Shown here one piece after another: positions 23,654 through 32,243 of a DNA stretch of 41,345 bases. The stretch spans positions 1 through 41,345 of the IMG/VR virus record IMGVR_UViG_3300037264_000486; one strand, given 5' to 3'. This DNA is from a virus. The notes under the pieces were generated by a model. The model was not told the origin of the DNA, did no database searches, and was given only the letters and a program-made list of their open reading frames with translations. The translations under genes were made by a program, and so were the position numbers. Position 1 is the stretch's first letter; every line of letters begins with the position of its first letter.

Positions 23654-24766
23654 ATGCCAAGATATAATCAACTATTAGGATACGCGCCTCAACAAAATCA
23701 GGCTATAAATCAGCCTAGCGTGGGAAGTATTGCGCCACCCGCTACAGCTGCGCCGGTAGATCCGTTATTAGCAGCCCCAGTGCCGCAAACTAATCCAGCA
23801 CAATTGCCGCCTGTTGCATTACCTGCTCAATACGCCAACCCTCAGCAAATTAATCAAGGCGGGCAAGTTGCACCACCTACAGGATTGATAGGCAGTGAAT
23901 TAGCGATTCAGGGCGGCTTTAATGGTGCTTTGAATTCTATGAATGGCGGGGCTTCAAGTGCTGAACAAATTCTAGGTCAAACAGCTCAACAAGGCCAAAC
24001 AGCGGCGGATATGCAAGCGGCGTTAACTGATCCAACTAGTGGCGCGTCGTTTATACAGTCGCCAGCCGCTAAATACCAAATGGAACAAATGCAGAGGTCA
24101 GTTGAGCGTAGTGCGGCGGCTAGGGGCGGAGCTGTAAACGGCAACACGCTTCTTGAGCTGCAAAGAAATGCCGCTGGTATCGCGTCTCAGGATGCACAAA
24201 ACCAATTTAATAACCTTGGCACGGTCGCAGATAGGGGCACACAACTACAAGCCAAAATAGCGGATTTACGCAATAATTTAGGGTTGAATAAAGGCCAGTT
24301 ATTTACTCAAACCGGCTCAGAGCTTGCCGCTGGTAGAACTAATGCAGGATTGGCCATTGCGCAAAATGTATCTAATACTTCTAGCGGAATATCTAATTTA
24401 TTGCGTCAACAAGGCCTAGACGTCAGCGAAAATATGACCAAGGATGTCGACATGATTTCTAATTTGCTGCATGAGTCTGGCATGGGTGACAAGATCGACA
24501 ATTCAGCACTGGCACAGATTTTAGCCAATATTTCAGGCGGTCAGGCTTCTAATTTGCAGCAAGGCTATCAAAATATAGGCAATGCGCAAGCAGCTGGTAT
24601 ACTTGGCACTAATGCAGCCATTCAGAATGGTATGCAGCAAGCAGTTCAGTTGGGGGCTTTCTCACCGAAGCCTTCTACAACCACTTACGGATCCAACCCT
24701 TCTGCTTTTACGGCTGGTGGGACTACATATCAAACTAATCCAAACTTTACCCTTGGGGGCGGCTAA
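23654..24766 (+). CDS. Putative DNA ejection/internal virion protein (370 aa)
   Basis: A Pro/Gln/Ala-rich disordered N-terminus (residues 1-80) is followed by long Ala/Gln/Asn helices (AAKYQMEQMQRSVERSAAARGGAVNGNTLLELQRNAAGIASQ) and a Gly/Ser/Thr-rich tail. Central SAAARGG.N.GNTL.ELQ...GIA is a pattern I associate with phage DNA-transfer proteins. No transglycosylase motif is visible. Confidence 0.55.
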   Translation: MPRYNQLLGYAPQQNQAINQPSVGSIAPPATAAPVDPLLAAPVPQTNPAQLPPVALPAQYANPQQINQGGQVAPPTGLIGSELAIQGGFNGALNSMNGGASSAEQILGQTAQQGQTAADMQAALTDPTSGASFIQSPAAKYQMEQMQRSVERSAAARGGAVNGNTLLELQRNAAGIASQDAQNQFNNLGTVADRGTQLQAKIADLRNNLGLNKGQLFTQTGSELAAGRTNAGLAIAQNVSNTSSGISNLLRQQGLDVSENMTKDVDMISNLLHESGMGDKIDNSALAQILANISGGQASNLQQGYQNIGNAQAAGILGTNAAIQNGMQQAVQLGAFSPKPSTTTYGSNPSAFTAGGTTYQTNPNFTLGGG

Positions 24767-24768
24767 TA

Positions 24769-26022
24769 ATGGTAGATATTTTAGGCATGATCGCTAATCC
24801 TCAAATGGCCGATATTGCTGGGGCTATTGATTATCGCGAAAAGAAACTCGCAGAGGATGAAGCCAAGCGCAAAGAGATTCGCACCAATCAAATCATGGGC
24901 AAGGCTTTATCTTCAGGTTTGCGTGAAGGTTCGTTAATGCATCAACTTGCTAAAGAGAATCCCTCAGGTTATCTAACTATTGCAAAACATATGGGCATTG
25001 ATCCAAGTGATGGCAATGGCATGCATCAAATGACTGTTGATGTAAATACGATTAATAAATTAGCCAAGACTGACCCTCAACAAGCCATTGATTACATGAT
25101 GAGCGAAAAGGATCACAGGTCTAAATTAGGGTTGAATACCGATTATTTAGATAAAGGCTTGGCTGCTGCTCAAGCCAATGCGCCACAATTCTTTAGAGCT
25201 GTAGAGATATCGGATCAAACGTGGAACCCACCAAGTGCTAAAGAAGATTTTACGCTTGGTGATACGCGTTATGATGGCAACGGTGAGGTTATTGCAAGCA
25301 ATCCTAGAGCCAATGAAATGACACCATTCCAAAAAGCTCAGGTCGATCACTGGAATAATCCTGTTGGCGATGGTAGTGATGGCTTAAGCGAAGACGCCAA
25401 GAACATGCTGGCAGATAGGTTGTTGCAGGGCGAAAAATCAGGCACTGTTCTTGGAAATATTGGGCGCGGGGCTCAGGGCGCAGCTGACTTGCGCGATATT
25501 CAAAACATGGTTGCAGAGAAGGCAAAAGGTAAAGGGGTAGACGCGAATAAAATATTGCAGAATACGCAAAATGTTTACGCTGATAATCGTACATTCCTTG
25601 AGCTTGGCGCCAGAGAAGGTAAGATCGCATCACGGGTAGCTGAGGCGAATTTGTTTGCAAAAATTGCTCTCGAATCATCAAAGCAGGTTGATAGAGATAG
25701 TTTTGTGCCTTGGAATAAATTGTCTAATTATGGCAGCAAACAGCTGTCAGATCCGAAGCTGGCCGCATTACATGCCGCGACACAGTCACTAGTTAATGCT
25801 TACGCAAGCGCGGTAGGCGGCGGCCAAATGACAGAGGCCGGAAGGAAAGAGGCTAATGAAATGCTCTATGAGGCTCAAGGGCCAGAAGCTTACAATGCGG
25901 TCGTAAACCAAATGCTGGTGGAAACTCAAGCTGCTTTAGATTCTCCTAAAATGGTTAGGGAGCATATGCACGCACCAAAAGAAAATAAAAAATCAAAATA
26001 CACAATTGAGGTGCTTCCTTAA
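24769..26022 (+). CDS. Internal virion protein (417 aa)
   Basis: This is a soluble, mainly helical protein. The N-terminus DIAGAIDYREKKLAEDEAKRKEIR is a charged helix. The C-terminal half has WNKLSNYGSKQLSDPKLAALHAATQSLVNAYASAVGGGQMTEAGRKEANEML, a recognisable pattern in podovirus internal proteins. One base overlaps the next start (TAATG). Likely ejected with DNA; exact role unknown. Confidence 0.55.
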   Translation: MVDILGMIANPQMADIAGAIDYREKKLAEDEAKRKEIRTNQIMGKALSSGLREGSLMHQLAKENPSGYLTIAKHMGIDPSDGNGMHQMTVDVNTINKLAKTDPQQAIDYMMSEKDHRSKLGLNTDYLDKGLAAAQANAPQFFRAVEISDQTWNPPSAKEDFTLGDTRYDGNGEVIASNPRANEMTPFQKAQVDHWNNPVGDGSDGLSEDAKNMLADRLLQGEKSGTVLGNIGRGAQGAADLRDIQNMVAEKAKGKGVDANKILQNTQNVYADNRTFLELGAREGKIASRVAEANLFAKIALESSKQVDRDSFVPWNKLSNYGSKQLSDPKLAALHAATQSLVNAYASAVGGGQMTEAGRKEANEMLYEAQGPEAYNAVVNQMLVETQAALDSPKMVREHMHAPKENKKSKYTIEVLP

Positions 26023-28181
26023 TGCCTTCTTACGTTGTGACAAACCCTGCAACTGGCCAAAAGCTAAGGTTAACTGGTGATTCTCCACCTTCCGATGATG
26101 AGCTGGATGAGATTTTTGGGTCTATGCCAGATAATGCGCCAGCTCAATACCAAGACCCTGCAAGCGATATTCCACAGATTGGCGCTAGTGGTACGCCGCT
26201 GCCATTGCCGCCAGAAAGCCCCGCCGAATTTGAGGCGCGAAAGGCTGCTGTAAATGAGCCAACACTTTTTGATAAGGTTAAAGGTGTTGGTGAGGCGGCG
26301 TTAACTCTTGGCACCGGAGCTACAACCGGCTTATTCGGTACTATGGCTGGTGCAATATCTGGTATCGGTAAGTCAATGCTAAATGGTACTTATGGCACTC
26401 AGGCTGGCGCTGATGCAGCCGAACAAGAGGCACAAAGTACGGGCGCAAACTTGACATATGAGCCACGGACGCAAGTTGGTAAAGATATGGTTGGGTACAT
26501 TGGCGAAAAAGCCGCTCCATTGGTGGCACTATCACCATTTACGCAAGAGCTTAGTATTATTGGCCAATCCGCAAAAGCAGCTATTGGGCCGAAAGTGTCG
26601 GCCATGAAACGAGCTGAGCCAGCCAAAATAGAAAGGGCGCCAGAACCGACAAGAATTGAACAGGCGGCAGTTGAGCCGCTACAAGCAGATTTAACAAAAA
26701 ACTTAACATCTTCGTTTGCTGATGCTGGAATGAAAAACCGCATTGATGAAATAACAAAAAATGTTAATGTTGACCCTGGAAAAGTAGCTGCAGCAAAAAG
26801 ATTGGGAATTGAATCACCGATAGCTACGCTATCAAATGACCGATCCTTGCAAGAGATTGCCGGAGCGCTTGCATCCAGCCCAGGCTCTAAAGCGGCGGCA
26901 CAACTATCCGATTATCATGGCCAGCTAACAGCAAAGGCTCAACAGCTGATTAAGGACGCTGGCGGAGATATTGACAAAGGCCTAGTAAGTAACGAGCTTA
27001 AAGATAGTATGGACGCAAATATAAAGCTGCTGAAAAACCAAAGCTCAAATATTTACAAAGAAATTGAGAGCGCCGTTCCGGCTGACACAATCGTAAACGC
27101 CAAGCCTTTAATTAGAGAATTAAATTCGCGTGCAAATAAAAGCCAAAATGGTATAGATGGGCTATCTCAAGTTGAACAATCTGTATATTCAACATTGCAG
27201 GGTAGGCCAACCTATTTTGATTTGGATAATTTAAGGCGCTCAATTGGTAGTGCGATAAGCAAAGAAACAAAAGCTTATGAGAACACGTCCTCTGCCCAAC
27301 TAAAAGACATGTATTCAAAAATAACAGATTTGCAATCTGGCGTTGCCGACCAGGTTGGCGCTGGCGCTGGTAAATTATGGGATCAAGCAAAAACATTAGA
27401 TAAAAGCAGATTTGAATTACAGGAAAACAGCCAATTTTTGTTTGGCAAAGACTTGCAAGGCTCTGTTATGCCTAAGGTTGAGCAAGGATTAAAGCAACTA
27501 GCCAAGGGCAATTCAAAAACATTTAATGAGGTTCTTGATACGGTTCCTCCAGCGATGAGGCAAAAGGTTTTAATGTCCGGACTAGATACCGTACTTAGCA
27601 AAACAGCTCAAGGTGAGTCATCACTAAGTCCTGTTCAATTTAACAACTGGTACGGGGACTTATCAAAGTCAGCAACTAATAAAAAATTGCTTCACAGTAA
27701 TTTACCAGAAGGAGCAGGGCAAAGACTCGATGACTTATTCAAACTATCTCAAGGGCTGCAGAATGTTACAAGCAAGGTTGTTCGCACTGGAATTGTTCAC
27801 GATGCTTTCAAGAATTTCGATGCAAATGGCGGCTTGGTTGATAAGCTATATAATACTGCCGAGAAAGTGGCAAAAGTTCCAATTGTGGGCAATGCTGTTG
27901 GTGCTCCAGCCATTAGAATTGGTTCCAGTATTCTTAAAATGGCGCAAGCTGAAAAAACCCCAGCAATTCAGGCGGCTGATGATCTTTTGTCTAGCCCTGA
28001 ATTTAGAACTGCAGTTCTTGATTATCAAAAATCTGGAAAAGCAGTATCCTCTGCGCAACAGAAATTAAAAGCAACAACACAACTTAAAAATTATTTTAAA
28101 GCGCAAGATCCAAAAATAGCAGCTGAAATTATTGGCGTAGGGCTTTTACCTTATCTAGTATCGCAGGAAGATAAAAAATGA
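26022..28181 (+). CDS. Large ejection protein (719 aa)
   Basis: The N-terminus MPSYVVTNPATGQKLRLTGDSPPSDDELDEIF is a conserved opening of large phage injection proteins. A Gly/Ala membrane-active stretch (ALTLGTGATTGLFGTMAGAISGIGKS, residues about 85-112) may insert into the inner membrane. The remaining 500 residues are helical with coiled-coil portions. It is comparable in place and size to P22 gp16/gp20. I see no lytic transglycosylase ESG motif. Confidence 0.6.
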   Translation: MPSYVVTNPATGQKLRLTGDSPPSDDELDEIFGSMPDNAPAQYQDPASDIPQIGASGTPLPLPPESPAEFEARKAAVNEPTLFDKVKGVGEAALTLGTGATTGLFGTMAGAISGIGKSMLNGTYGTQAGADAAEQEAQSTGANLTYEPRTQVGKDMVGYIGEKAAPLVALSPFTQELSIIGQSAKAAIGPKVSAMKRAEPAKIERAPEPTRIEQAAVEPLQADLTKNLTSSFADAGMKNRIDEITKNVNVDPGKVAAAKRLGIESPIATLSNDRSLQEIAGALASSPGSKAAAQLSDYHGQLTAKAQQLIKDAGGDIDKGLVSNELKDSMDANIKLLKNQSSNIYKEIESAVPADTIVNAKPLIRELNSRANKSQNGIDGLSQVEQSVYSTLQGRPTYFDLDNLRRSIGSAISKETKAYENTSSAQLKDMYSKITDLQSGVADQVGAGAGKLWDQAKTLDKSRFELQENSQFLFGKDLQGSVMPKVEQGLKQLAKGNSKTFNEVLDTVPPAMRQKVLMSGLDTVLSKTAQGESSLSPVQFNNWYGDLSKSATNKKLLHSNLPEGAGQRLDDLFKLSQGLQNVTSKVVRTGIVHDAFKNFDANGGLVDKLYNTAEKVAKVPIVGNAVGAPAIRIGSSILKMAQAEKTPAIQAADDLLSSPEFRTAVLDYQKSGKAVSSAQQKLKATTQLKNYFKAQDPKIAAEIIGVGLLPYLVSQEDKK

Positions 28182-29107
28182 CACAGAGATTTCTAAACCC
28201 GCTCAGCAAATTTACAACTGACACATTGCAGTCATTACCCTATGCTACGTTAAGCTTTTTTGTGACCGCTAGCAGCACAACCAAGGCAGTCTACGCTGAC
28301 AAGGCCAAGGTTACATCTTTGGGTGTTGTTGTTACTGCTGACTCAGCTGGCAACTTTCCTGAAATTTGGCTCGATGGCACCTATCGCGCAACACTGAAAA
28401 GTAGATCAGCCAATCTAGCTGATAGCCCTGCCACAGGTACAACGCAAACAGGCTGGCCAATTGATACCGTTGGTGATGATGCTTTAACGGCTGCTTCTAT
28501 AGCGGTTACTGGTGCAATCACAGGCGCAAGTGTAGCAGTCACCGGCGCAGCAACGGCAGCTACATCGACAACAACAGGAGCAACTACAGGAGATACTCTT
28601 GTAGCAACGACGTCCGTAACATCTGCCACTGTAGTAGCTAGTGGCGCGATAACTGGAGCTAGTGTTGCCGTAACTGGAGCGGCTACAAGCGCTAGCGCAG
28701 CGGTTACCGGCGCAATTACAGCGGCCACAGTCGCTACTACTGGATCAATCTTATCAAGCGGATCGACGGGGATAGGGTATTCAACCGGAGCGGGTGGCGC
28801 GGTTATTCAAGCTACCTCAAAAGTTACCGCATTCACGTTGAGCAAAGTTTGCGGAACTATTGAGTTTGCCGCGGATGCGCTGGGGGCCGATACGACAACA
28901 GCGGGTGCAACGTGGACAAACACCACAATTGCCGCTACTGACCTAGTTGTTTTTACGCATAGGTCTGGCGGCACACTTGGCGCTTATAATATAGCATGCA
29001 CGCCCGCAGCCGGAAGCGCCACTATCTACATAAGAAACCTATCCCCCGGATCGTTATCTGAAGCGCCTATTTTTAGATTCGCAGTAATTAAAGGGGTGGT
29101 TGCATAA
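28178..29107 (+). CDS. Tailspike/fibre with head-binding domain and short repeats
   Basis: The N-terminal 100 residues (PYATLSFFVTASSTTKAVYADKAK...VVVTADSAGNFPEIWLDGTYRATLKS) match the head-binding domain of P22-type tailspikes. Residues about 105-190 are degenerate tandem repeats built on GAITGASVAVTGAATAA, giving an elongated fibre. The C-terminal domain (FAADALGADTTTAGATWTNTTIAATDLVVFTHRSGG) is a beta-sandwich typical of fibre tips. It may be the adaptor carrying the following spike. ATGA overlap with the previous gene. Confidence 0.65.
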   Translation: MTQRFLNPLSKFTTDTLQSLPYATLSFFVTASSTTKAVYADKAKVTSLGVVVTADSAGNFPEIWLDGTYRATLKSRSANLADSPATGTTQTGWPIDTVGDDALTAASIAVTGAITGASVAVTGAATAATSTTTGATTGDTLVATTSVTSATVVASGAITGASVAVTGAATSASAAVTGAITAATVATTGSILSSGSTGIGYSTGAGGAVIQATSKVTAFTLSKVCGTIEFAADALGADTTTAGATWTNTTIAATDLVVFTHRSGGTLGAYNIACTPAAGSATIYIRNLSPGSLSEAPIFRFAVIKGVVA

Positions 29108-30984
29108 TGCCAATTCAAACGATAGACCGTGGAACTGCTGGCGACACAGGCGATAAATTCAAAGCTGGAGTAGCGTTTGATACTTGCCAAGCTAATGATG
29201 ATTACTTAGAACTAAATAAAGTAGGAACAGTAGCCACATTCGCCGCGCTAGCCTCTACTGCTGCAACAGTTGGGCAGATAGTTAAAACAGCTAGCCATAC
29301 TAGTGATGGCATCGGCGGTGGTGATTTTGAGGCTTACGCGGCTACTCATGCAGCGACAGATGGCGGGATTAATATAAATTCGGCTACAGTAGGAATTAGA
29401 TTTAGGAGGATAAACTATTCCGACATAACTGTCGAAATGTTTGGTGCGCTAGGCGATGGTGTAACGGATGACACGGCAGAAATACAGCTTGCTATTAATT
29501 ACATAGGTGGGCGGCAAGGTTATCAGACAATAGATGGTGCGGTGACGGGTGGGTACGTTAGCACAGCTTTGCCTTTGCATTTTTATTCTTCTAAATATCT
29601 CATTGGCGACACTCTAGCGTGTCCAAGCTATTTTATTGCAATAGGGTACAATTCTGTTATTACGCAAAGCAATTCAGCAAAAGATATTTTTAGTTGCGCC
29701 ACAGCTTATCAATGGGATATTCGCGGGTTTAATTTCTCAAAAGGTCGTCACCAACTTTATTTAGAAAACAACAACATTGATGTTACTAGATGGAATGTGG
29801 AGGGTTGCACATTCAGCCTTAGCTATAATTATGCAATAAAAACATGGCCTACACTCGGTGCAACTTCACACCTATCTGCGATTTTACAGATTAAGAACTG
29901 TGCATTTTACAAACCCAAGCAAATTTTACTTAACTACTGTGACAACGCGACAATTGAAGACTCGTGGGTTTTTGTGTCAAAGGATAATTTTACGGCAAAT
30001 ACCGCAGTATTTGTCAATGCTAGTACAACATCTGACGGATTCCCAAAGCTCAACATGAAAAACATGTTTGGGGTTCCTTCAATGGGGACGCAAGGAGTTG
30101 ACAGGCTAGCAAATGTACGGTGGATTGATCTAAATAAAGGCGGAATATCGGCGGTTGTGTGTCGCTTTGGCGGTGAGTTTGCAGGAATGCCGACGATATA
30201 CAATTACGCCGCCCCAAGTGCAACCACGCCATTTATCGGTGCATCCATTTTAGTTGATGACTGCCTTGTTTCGTCGGGCCCATCCGCAGCTTCTGATTCT
30301 GGGATCGTTGTATTAAACGGGCAAATTCCAAACAGTATTACTATTATAAATAACGCTGGTGCAGTAGAGGCTCCATACGTGATTAACTACGCTGCTGGAA
30401 TAGCGTCATTCCCAACATATTTCAGTAATTACGAAACTGCGACGGGTAGGAAAGCGTGGGAGTTAATCAAGATTAAAATTGATAACAACCAGAGTTTTGG
30501 GTCGGCGGGTACAATTTATTTTGAAAGCATTCCTAGCGGTATTCGTAACTATGTAAATAATTTCAGGCAAACAAAAATATCCCGCGCAACAACGCAAGTT
30601 CTAGCTAATGCGTTTGCGAATAATTATGTGTCGTTTTCTACCGTCGCCCATGATACACAAGGCGGGTTTGCGATAGCCAACCCAACGCGGATATTAATGC
30701 CGCCTGGTGCTACTCGGTTGCGCGTCAATGTTTATATGAATCTCGACGGCGGATGGACGGGTAACACTTTAGGAGCGCGACTAGAGAATTCGTCGGCTGT
30801 TATTGTTGCTGCATGGTCTATCGCAACAAATGCCAATGCAGACAATACAGCATATACATTTACGGCAGAAGTAGAGGGTATCGCAGGCGAGTATTATCAG
30901 CTTAATGTTCAGCAAAACTCAGCAGCCGGTCAAAATTTAATTGGCTGCGTTGTTACAACGTCAGCAGTCGATTTTATCTATTAA
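29107..30984 (+). CDS. Tailspike with pectate-lyase-type beta-helix
   Basis: The 625-residue protein shows DITVEMFGALGDGVTDDTAEIQLAIN at about 107-130, the conserved opening of the pectate_lyase_3 (Pfam PF12708) fold found in polysaccharide-cleaving spikes. A long beta-helix follows (repeat strands to about residue 420), then a C-terminal domain (residues about 500-625, ILMPPGATRLRVNVYMNLDGGW). It probably binds and cleaves capsule or O-antigen. The catalytic residues cannot be placed from sequence alone. The stop TAA overlaps TTAAC just before the cassette insert. Confidence 0.75.
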   Translation: MPIQTIDRGTAGDTGDKFKAGVAFDTCQANDDYLELNKVGTVATFAALASTAATVGQIVKTASHTSDGIGGGDFEAYAATHAATDGGININSATVGIRFRRINYSDITVEMFGALGDGVTDDTAEIQLAINYIGGRQGYQTIDGAVTGGYVSTALPLHFYSSKYLIGDTLACPSYFIAIGYNSVITQSNSAKDIFSCATAYQWDIRGFNFSKGRHQLYLENNNIDVTRWNVEGCTFSLSYNYAIKTWPTLGATSHLSAILQIKNCAFYKPKQILLNYCDNATIEDSWVFVSKDNFTANTAVFVNASTTSDGFPKLNMKNMFGVPSMGTQGVDRLANVRWIDLNKGGISAVVCRFGGEFAGMPTIYNYAAPSATTPFIGASILVDDCLVSSGPSAASDSGIVVLNGQIPNSITIINNAGAVEAPYVINYAAGIASFPTYFSNYETATGRKAWELIKIKIDNNQSFGSAGTIYFESIPSGIRNYVNNFRQTKISRATTQVLANAFANNYVSFSTVAHDTQGGFAIANPTRILMPPGATRLRVNVYMNLDGGWTGNTLGARLENSSAVIVAAWSIATNANADNTAYTFTAEVEGIAGEYYQLNVQQNSAAGQNLIGCVVTTSAVDFIY

Positions 30985-31015
30985 CACCATACCGATGATT
31001 AAAAAAGCGCCGGAC

Positions 31016-31051
31016 AATACACGGCGCAGTCCGTGTATATCGCTGTTAGAG
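31016..31051 (+). repeat. Inverted copy of palindromic element; left edge of cassette insert
   Basis: Bases 31016-31048 are the exact reverse complement of 1640-1672. The hairpin ATACACGG-CGCAGT-CCGTGTAT is followed by TCGCT and GTTAGAG (31045-31051), the R' box that starts the cassette carrying the coiled-coil gene. CTCTAAC at 31557 is its complement. On the minus strand the region also reads as a stem with a nearby T6, so it may end the minus-strand SSB transcript. Confidence 0.7.
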
Positions 31052-31056
31052 TAATC

Positions 31057-31547
31057 ATGCAAAACGACCATCACATTATAATTGCTAAATTTGAGGCCGA
31101 AGGCGAATCTAATGTTAGGTTTAATTTGGCTCATAAAAAATACAATGATATTAAAGCTCAGCTCGCTAAAGACTGGCTTGATTCGTTGGTAAATTACGTG
31201 AATCTGAACTTGAAGTTAAGCGTGAAGCACGAGAAGAGGAAACTCTATCTTTAGTAAAAGAGTCAAATCTAATCGCAAATGCAGCCAATTCAATTTCTAA
31301 TGAATCACGCCTAGCATCAACAGAAGCCAATCGAATTGCTAGCGAATCAAGTGCAGCGGCATTGGAGGCCAATCGAATTGCCAATGAAGCTAATGCAACA
31401 GCTCTTCGCTCTGAATCACATTCTAAGCGGCAAGCTATAGCGGCAGAGCGCGCTTCTCGGTACGCCATGTATGCGGCAGTCGTAGCTATAATTGCGGCAG
31501 CCATCAGCGTTAAAGAGCAAATAATATCAATCATATTTGGCACCTAA
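31057..31547 (+). pseudogene. Frameshifted coiled-coil membrane protein (cassette-type gene)
   Basis: The first frame (ATG 31057 to 31254) gives a soluble start (MQNDHHIIIAKFEAEGES...LAKDWLDSL). The second frame is open from 31182 to 31547 and carries REAREEETLSLVKES, then repeated EANRIA/NES heptads and a C-terminal membrane helix (YAAVVAIIAAAIS). The second frame has no ATG near its start, and REAREEETLS fits as a continuation of the first, so one indel between 31182 and 31251 has split a gene of about 163 residues. I recall this architecture from integron cassette proteins. A sequencing indel is the alternative. Confidence 0.6.
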
Positions 31548-31556
31548 AAATAAAAA

Positions 31557-31689
31557 CTCTAACAAGTCGCTCAAGCACCAGTCGCTTCGCTCCTTGGACA
31601 GTTTTTAAGTCGCAGTTTTGTGGTTTTGCTGCGCAAAAGTATTCCACAAAACTACAACTTAAAAACTGCCGCTTAGCTAGGCGTTATGT
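31557..31689 (+). repeat. Canonical attC site (59-base element), normal polarity
   Basis: CTCTAAC (31557-31563) and GTTATGT (31683-31689) are the outer R boxes. Inside, TAAC-AAGTC-GCT-C-AAGC faces GCTT-AGC-TAGGC-GTTA: GCT/AGC and AAGC/GCTT pair, with one extra C in the left arm, exactly as in VCR and aadA-type attC. The middle is a long near-perfect stem (CAGTTTTTAAGT...ACTTAAAAACTG, with TTTTGTGG/CCACAAAA). At 133 bp it is VCR-sized. It follows the coiled-coil gene, as an attC follows its cassette gene. Confidence 0.85.
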
Positions 31690-31709
31690 TCTACTTAGAA
31701 GCGGGTCAA

Positions 31710-32174
31710 CTAAAAAGGTATATCATCATCAAACGAATCAAAGCCTGCAGGTTGTTGTGGTGCGCTATGTGCTGGCGCTGGGTACTGTGACTGCTGATTG
31801 CGAGGCTGTAGCGCTTGTTCAGTGCGTTGCCCATCACCACGGCCATCGAGCATTTGCATTGCATTGGCAACGATTTCCGTTGTTTGTCGCTTAACGTTTT
31901 GTTGGTCGGTCCATTCTCTCGTTCTTAGTTCGCCAGAAATATAAATTTTGCTACCTTTTTTTAAATACTGCACAATAATTTCAGCAAGCTTGTCATATGC
32001 CACATACCGCACCCATTCAGTTTTTTCTTGCTTTTGTCCGGTCGTTTTATCTTTCCAGCTTGATGAGCAAGCAACAGATATATTTGCAACGGCGCTGCCA
32101 TTTGTTTGATATTTCAATTCTGGGTCTTGTCCTAGCCGCCCAATACATTCGTGTCTATTTAAATCGTTAGCCAT
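31710..32174 (-). CDS. ssb: Single-stranded DNA-binding protein
   Basis: The 154-residue OB-fold SSB has N-terminal LNRHECIGRLGQDPELKYQTNGSAVANISVA, the core KTEWVRYVAYDKLAEIIVQYLKKGSKIYISGELRTREWTD, a Gln/Pro-rich linker and the canonical acidic tip DDDIPF that binds partner proteins. It coats single strands during phage replication and works with the Sak4-like annealing protein upstream in the same minus-strand operon. AAGGT precedes its ATG. It is separated from the Sak4-like gene by a terminator-like hairpin. Confidence 0.95.
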   Translation of the reverse strand: MANDLNRHECIGRLGQDPELKYQTNGSAVANISVACSSSWKDKTTGQKQEKTEWVRYVAYDKLAEIIVQYLKKGSKIYISGELRTREWTDQQNVKRQTTEIVANAMQMLDGRGDGQRTEQALQPRNQQSQYPAPAHSAPQQPAGFDSFDDDIPF

Positions 32175-32214
32175 TTTTTAATACCTTCATTGAGTGATAT
32201 CTATCGTTTGCGCA

Positions 32215-32242
32215 GAAAAAAAATCGCCCCGCATAAAAGGGG
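32215..32242 (-). terminator. Terminator-like hairpin after Sak4-like gene
   Basis: On the minus strand, CCCC-TTTTATGC-GGGG is followed by CGA and eight T. It lies just after the Sak4-like stop and before the ssb leader, so it may reduce or separate ssb transcription. Confidence 0.6.
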
Positions 32243-32243
32243 A

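Noticed and set aside
28381-28728. Minus-strand Ala/Val/Pro-rich open frame within the tail fibre gene
   Set aside because: It is the antisense of the GAITGASVAVTGAAT repeats; no ribosome site and no context.
28500-28760. Repeats in the tail fibre gene considered as a diversity-generating retroelement target or CRISPR
   Set aside because: No reverse transcriptase and no spacer-repeat regularity; the repeats are protein-level and degenerate.
31182-31251. Programmed -1 frameshift in the coiled-coil gene
   Set aside because: No X-XXY-YYZ slippery heptamer in the overlap and no clear downstream pseudoknot; an indel is simpler.
31166-31543. 125-aa minus-strand open frame opposite the coiled-coil gene, with an AGGTG ribosome-like site
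   Set aside because: The plus strand shows a coherent EANRIA-type coiled coil plus membrane anchor and is followed by a correctly oriented attC; the minus frame is a mirror of its repeats.
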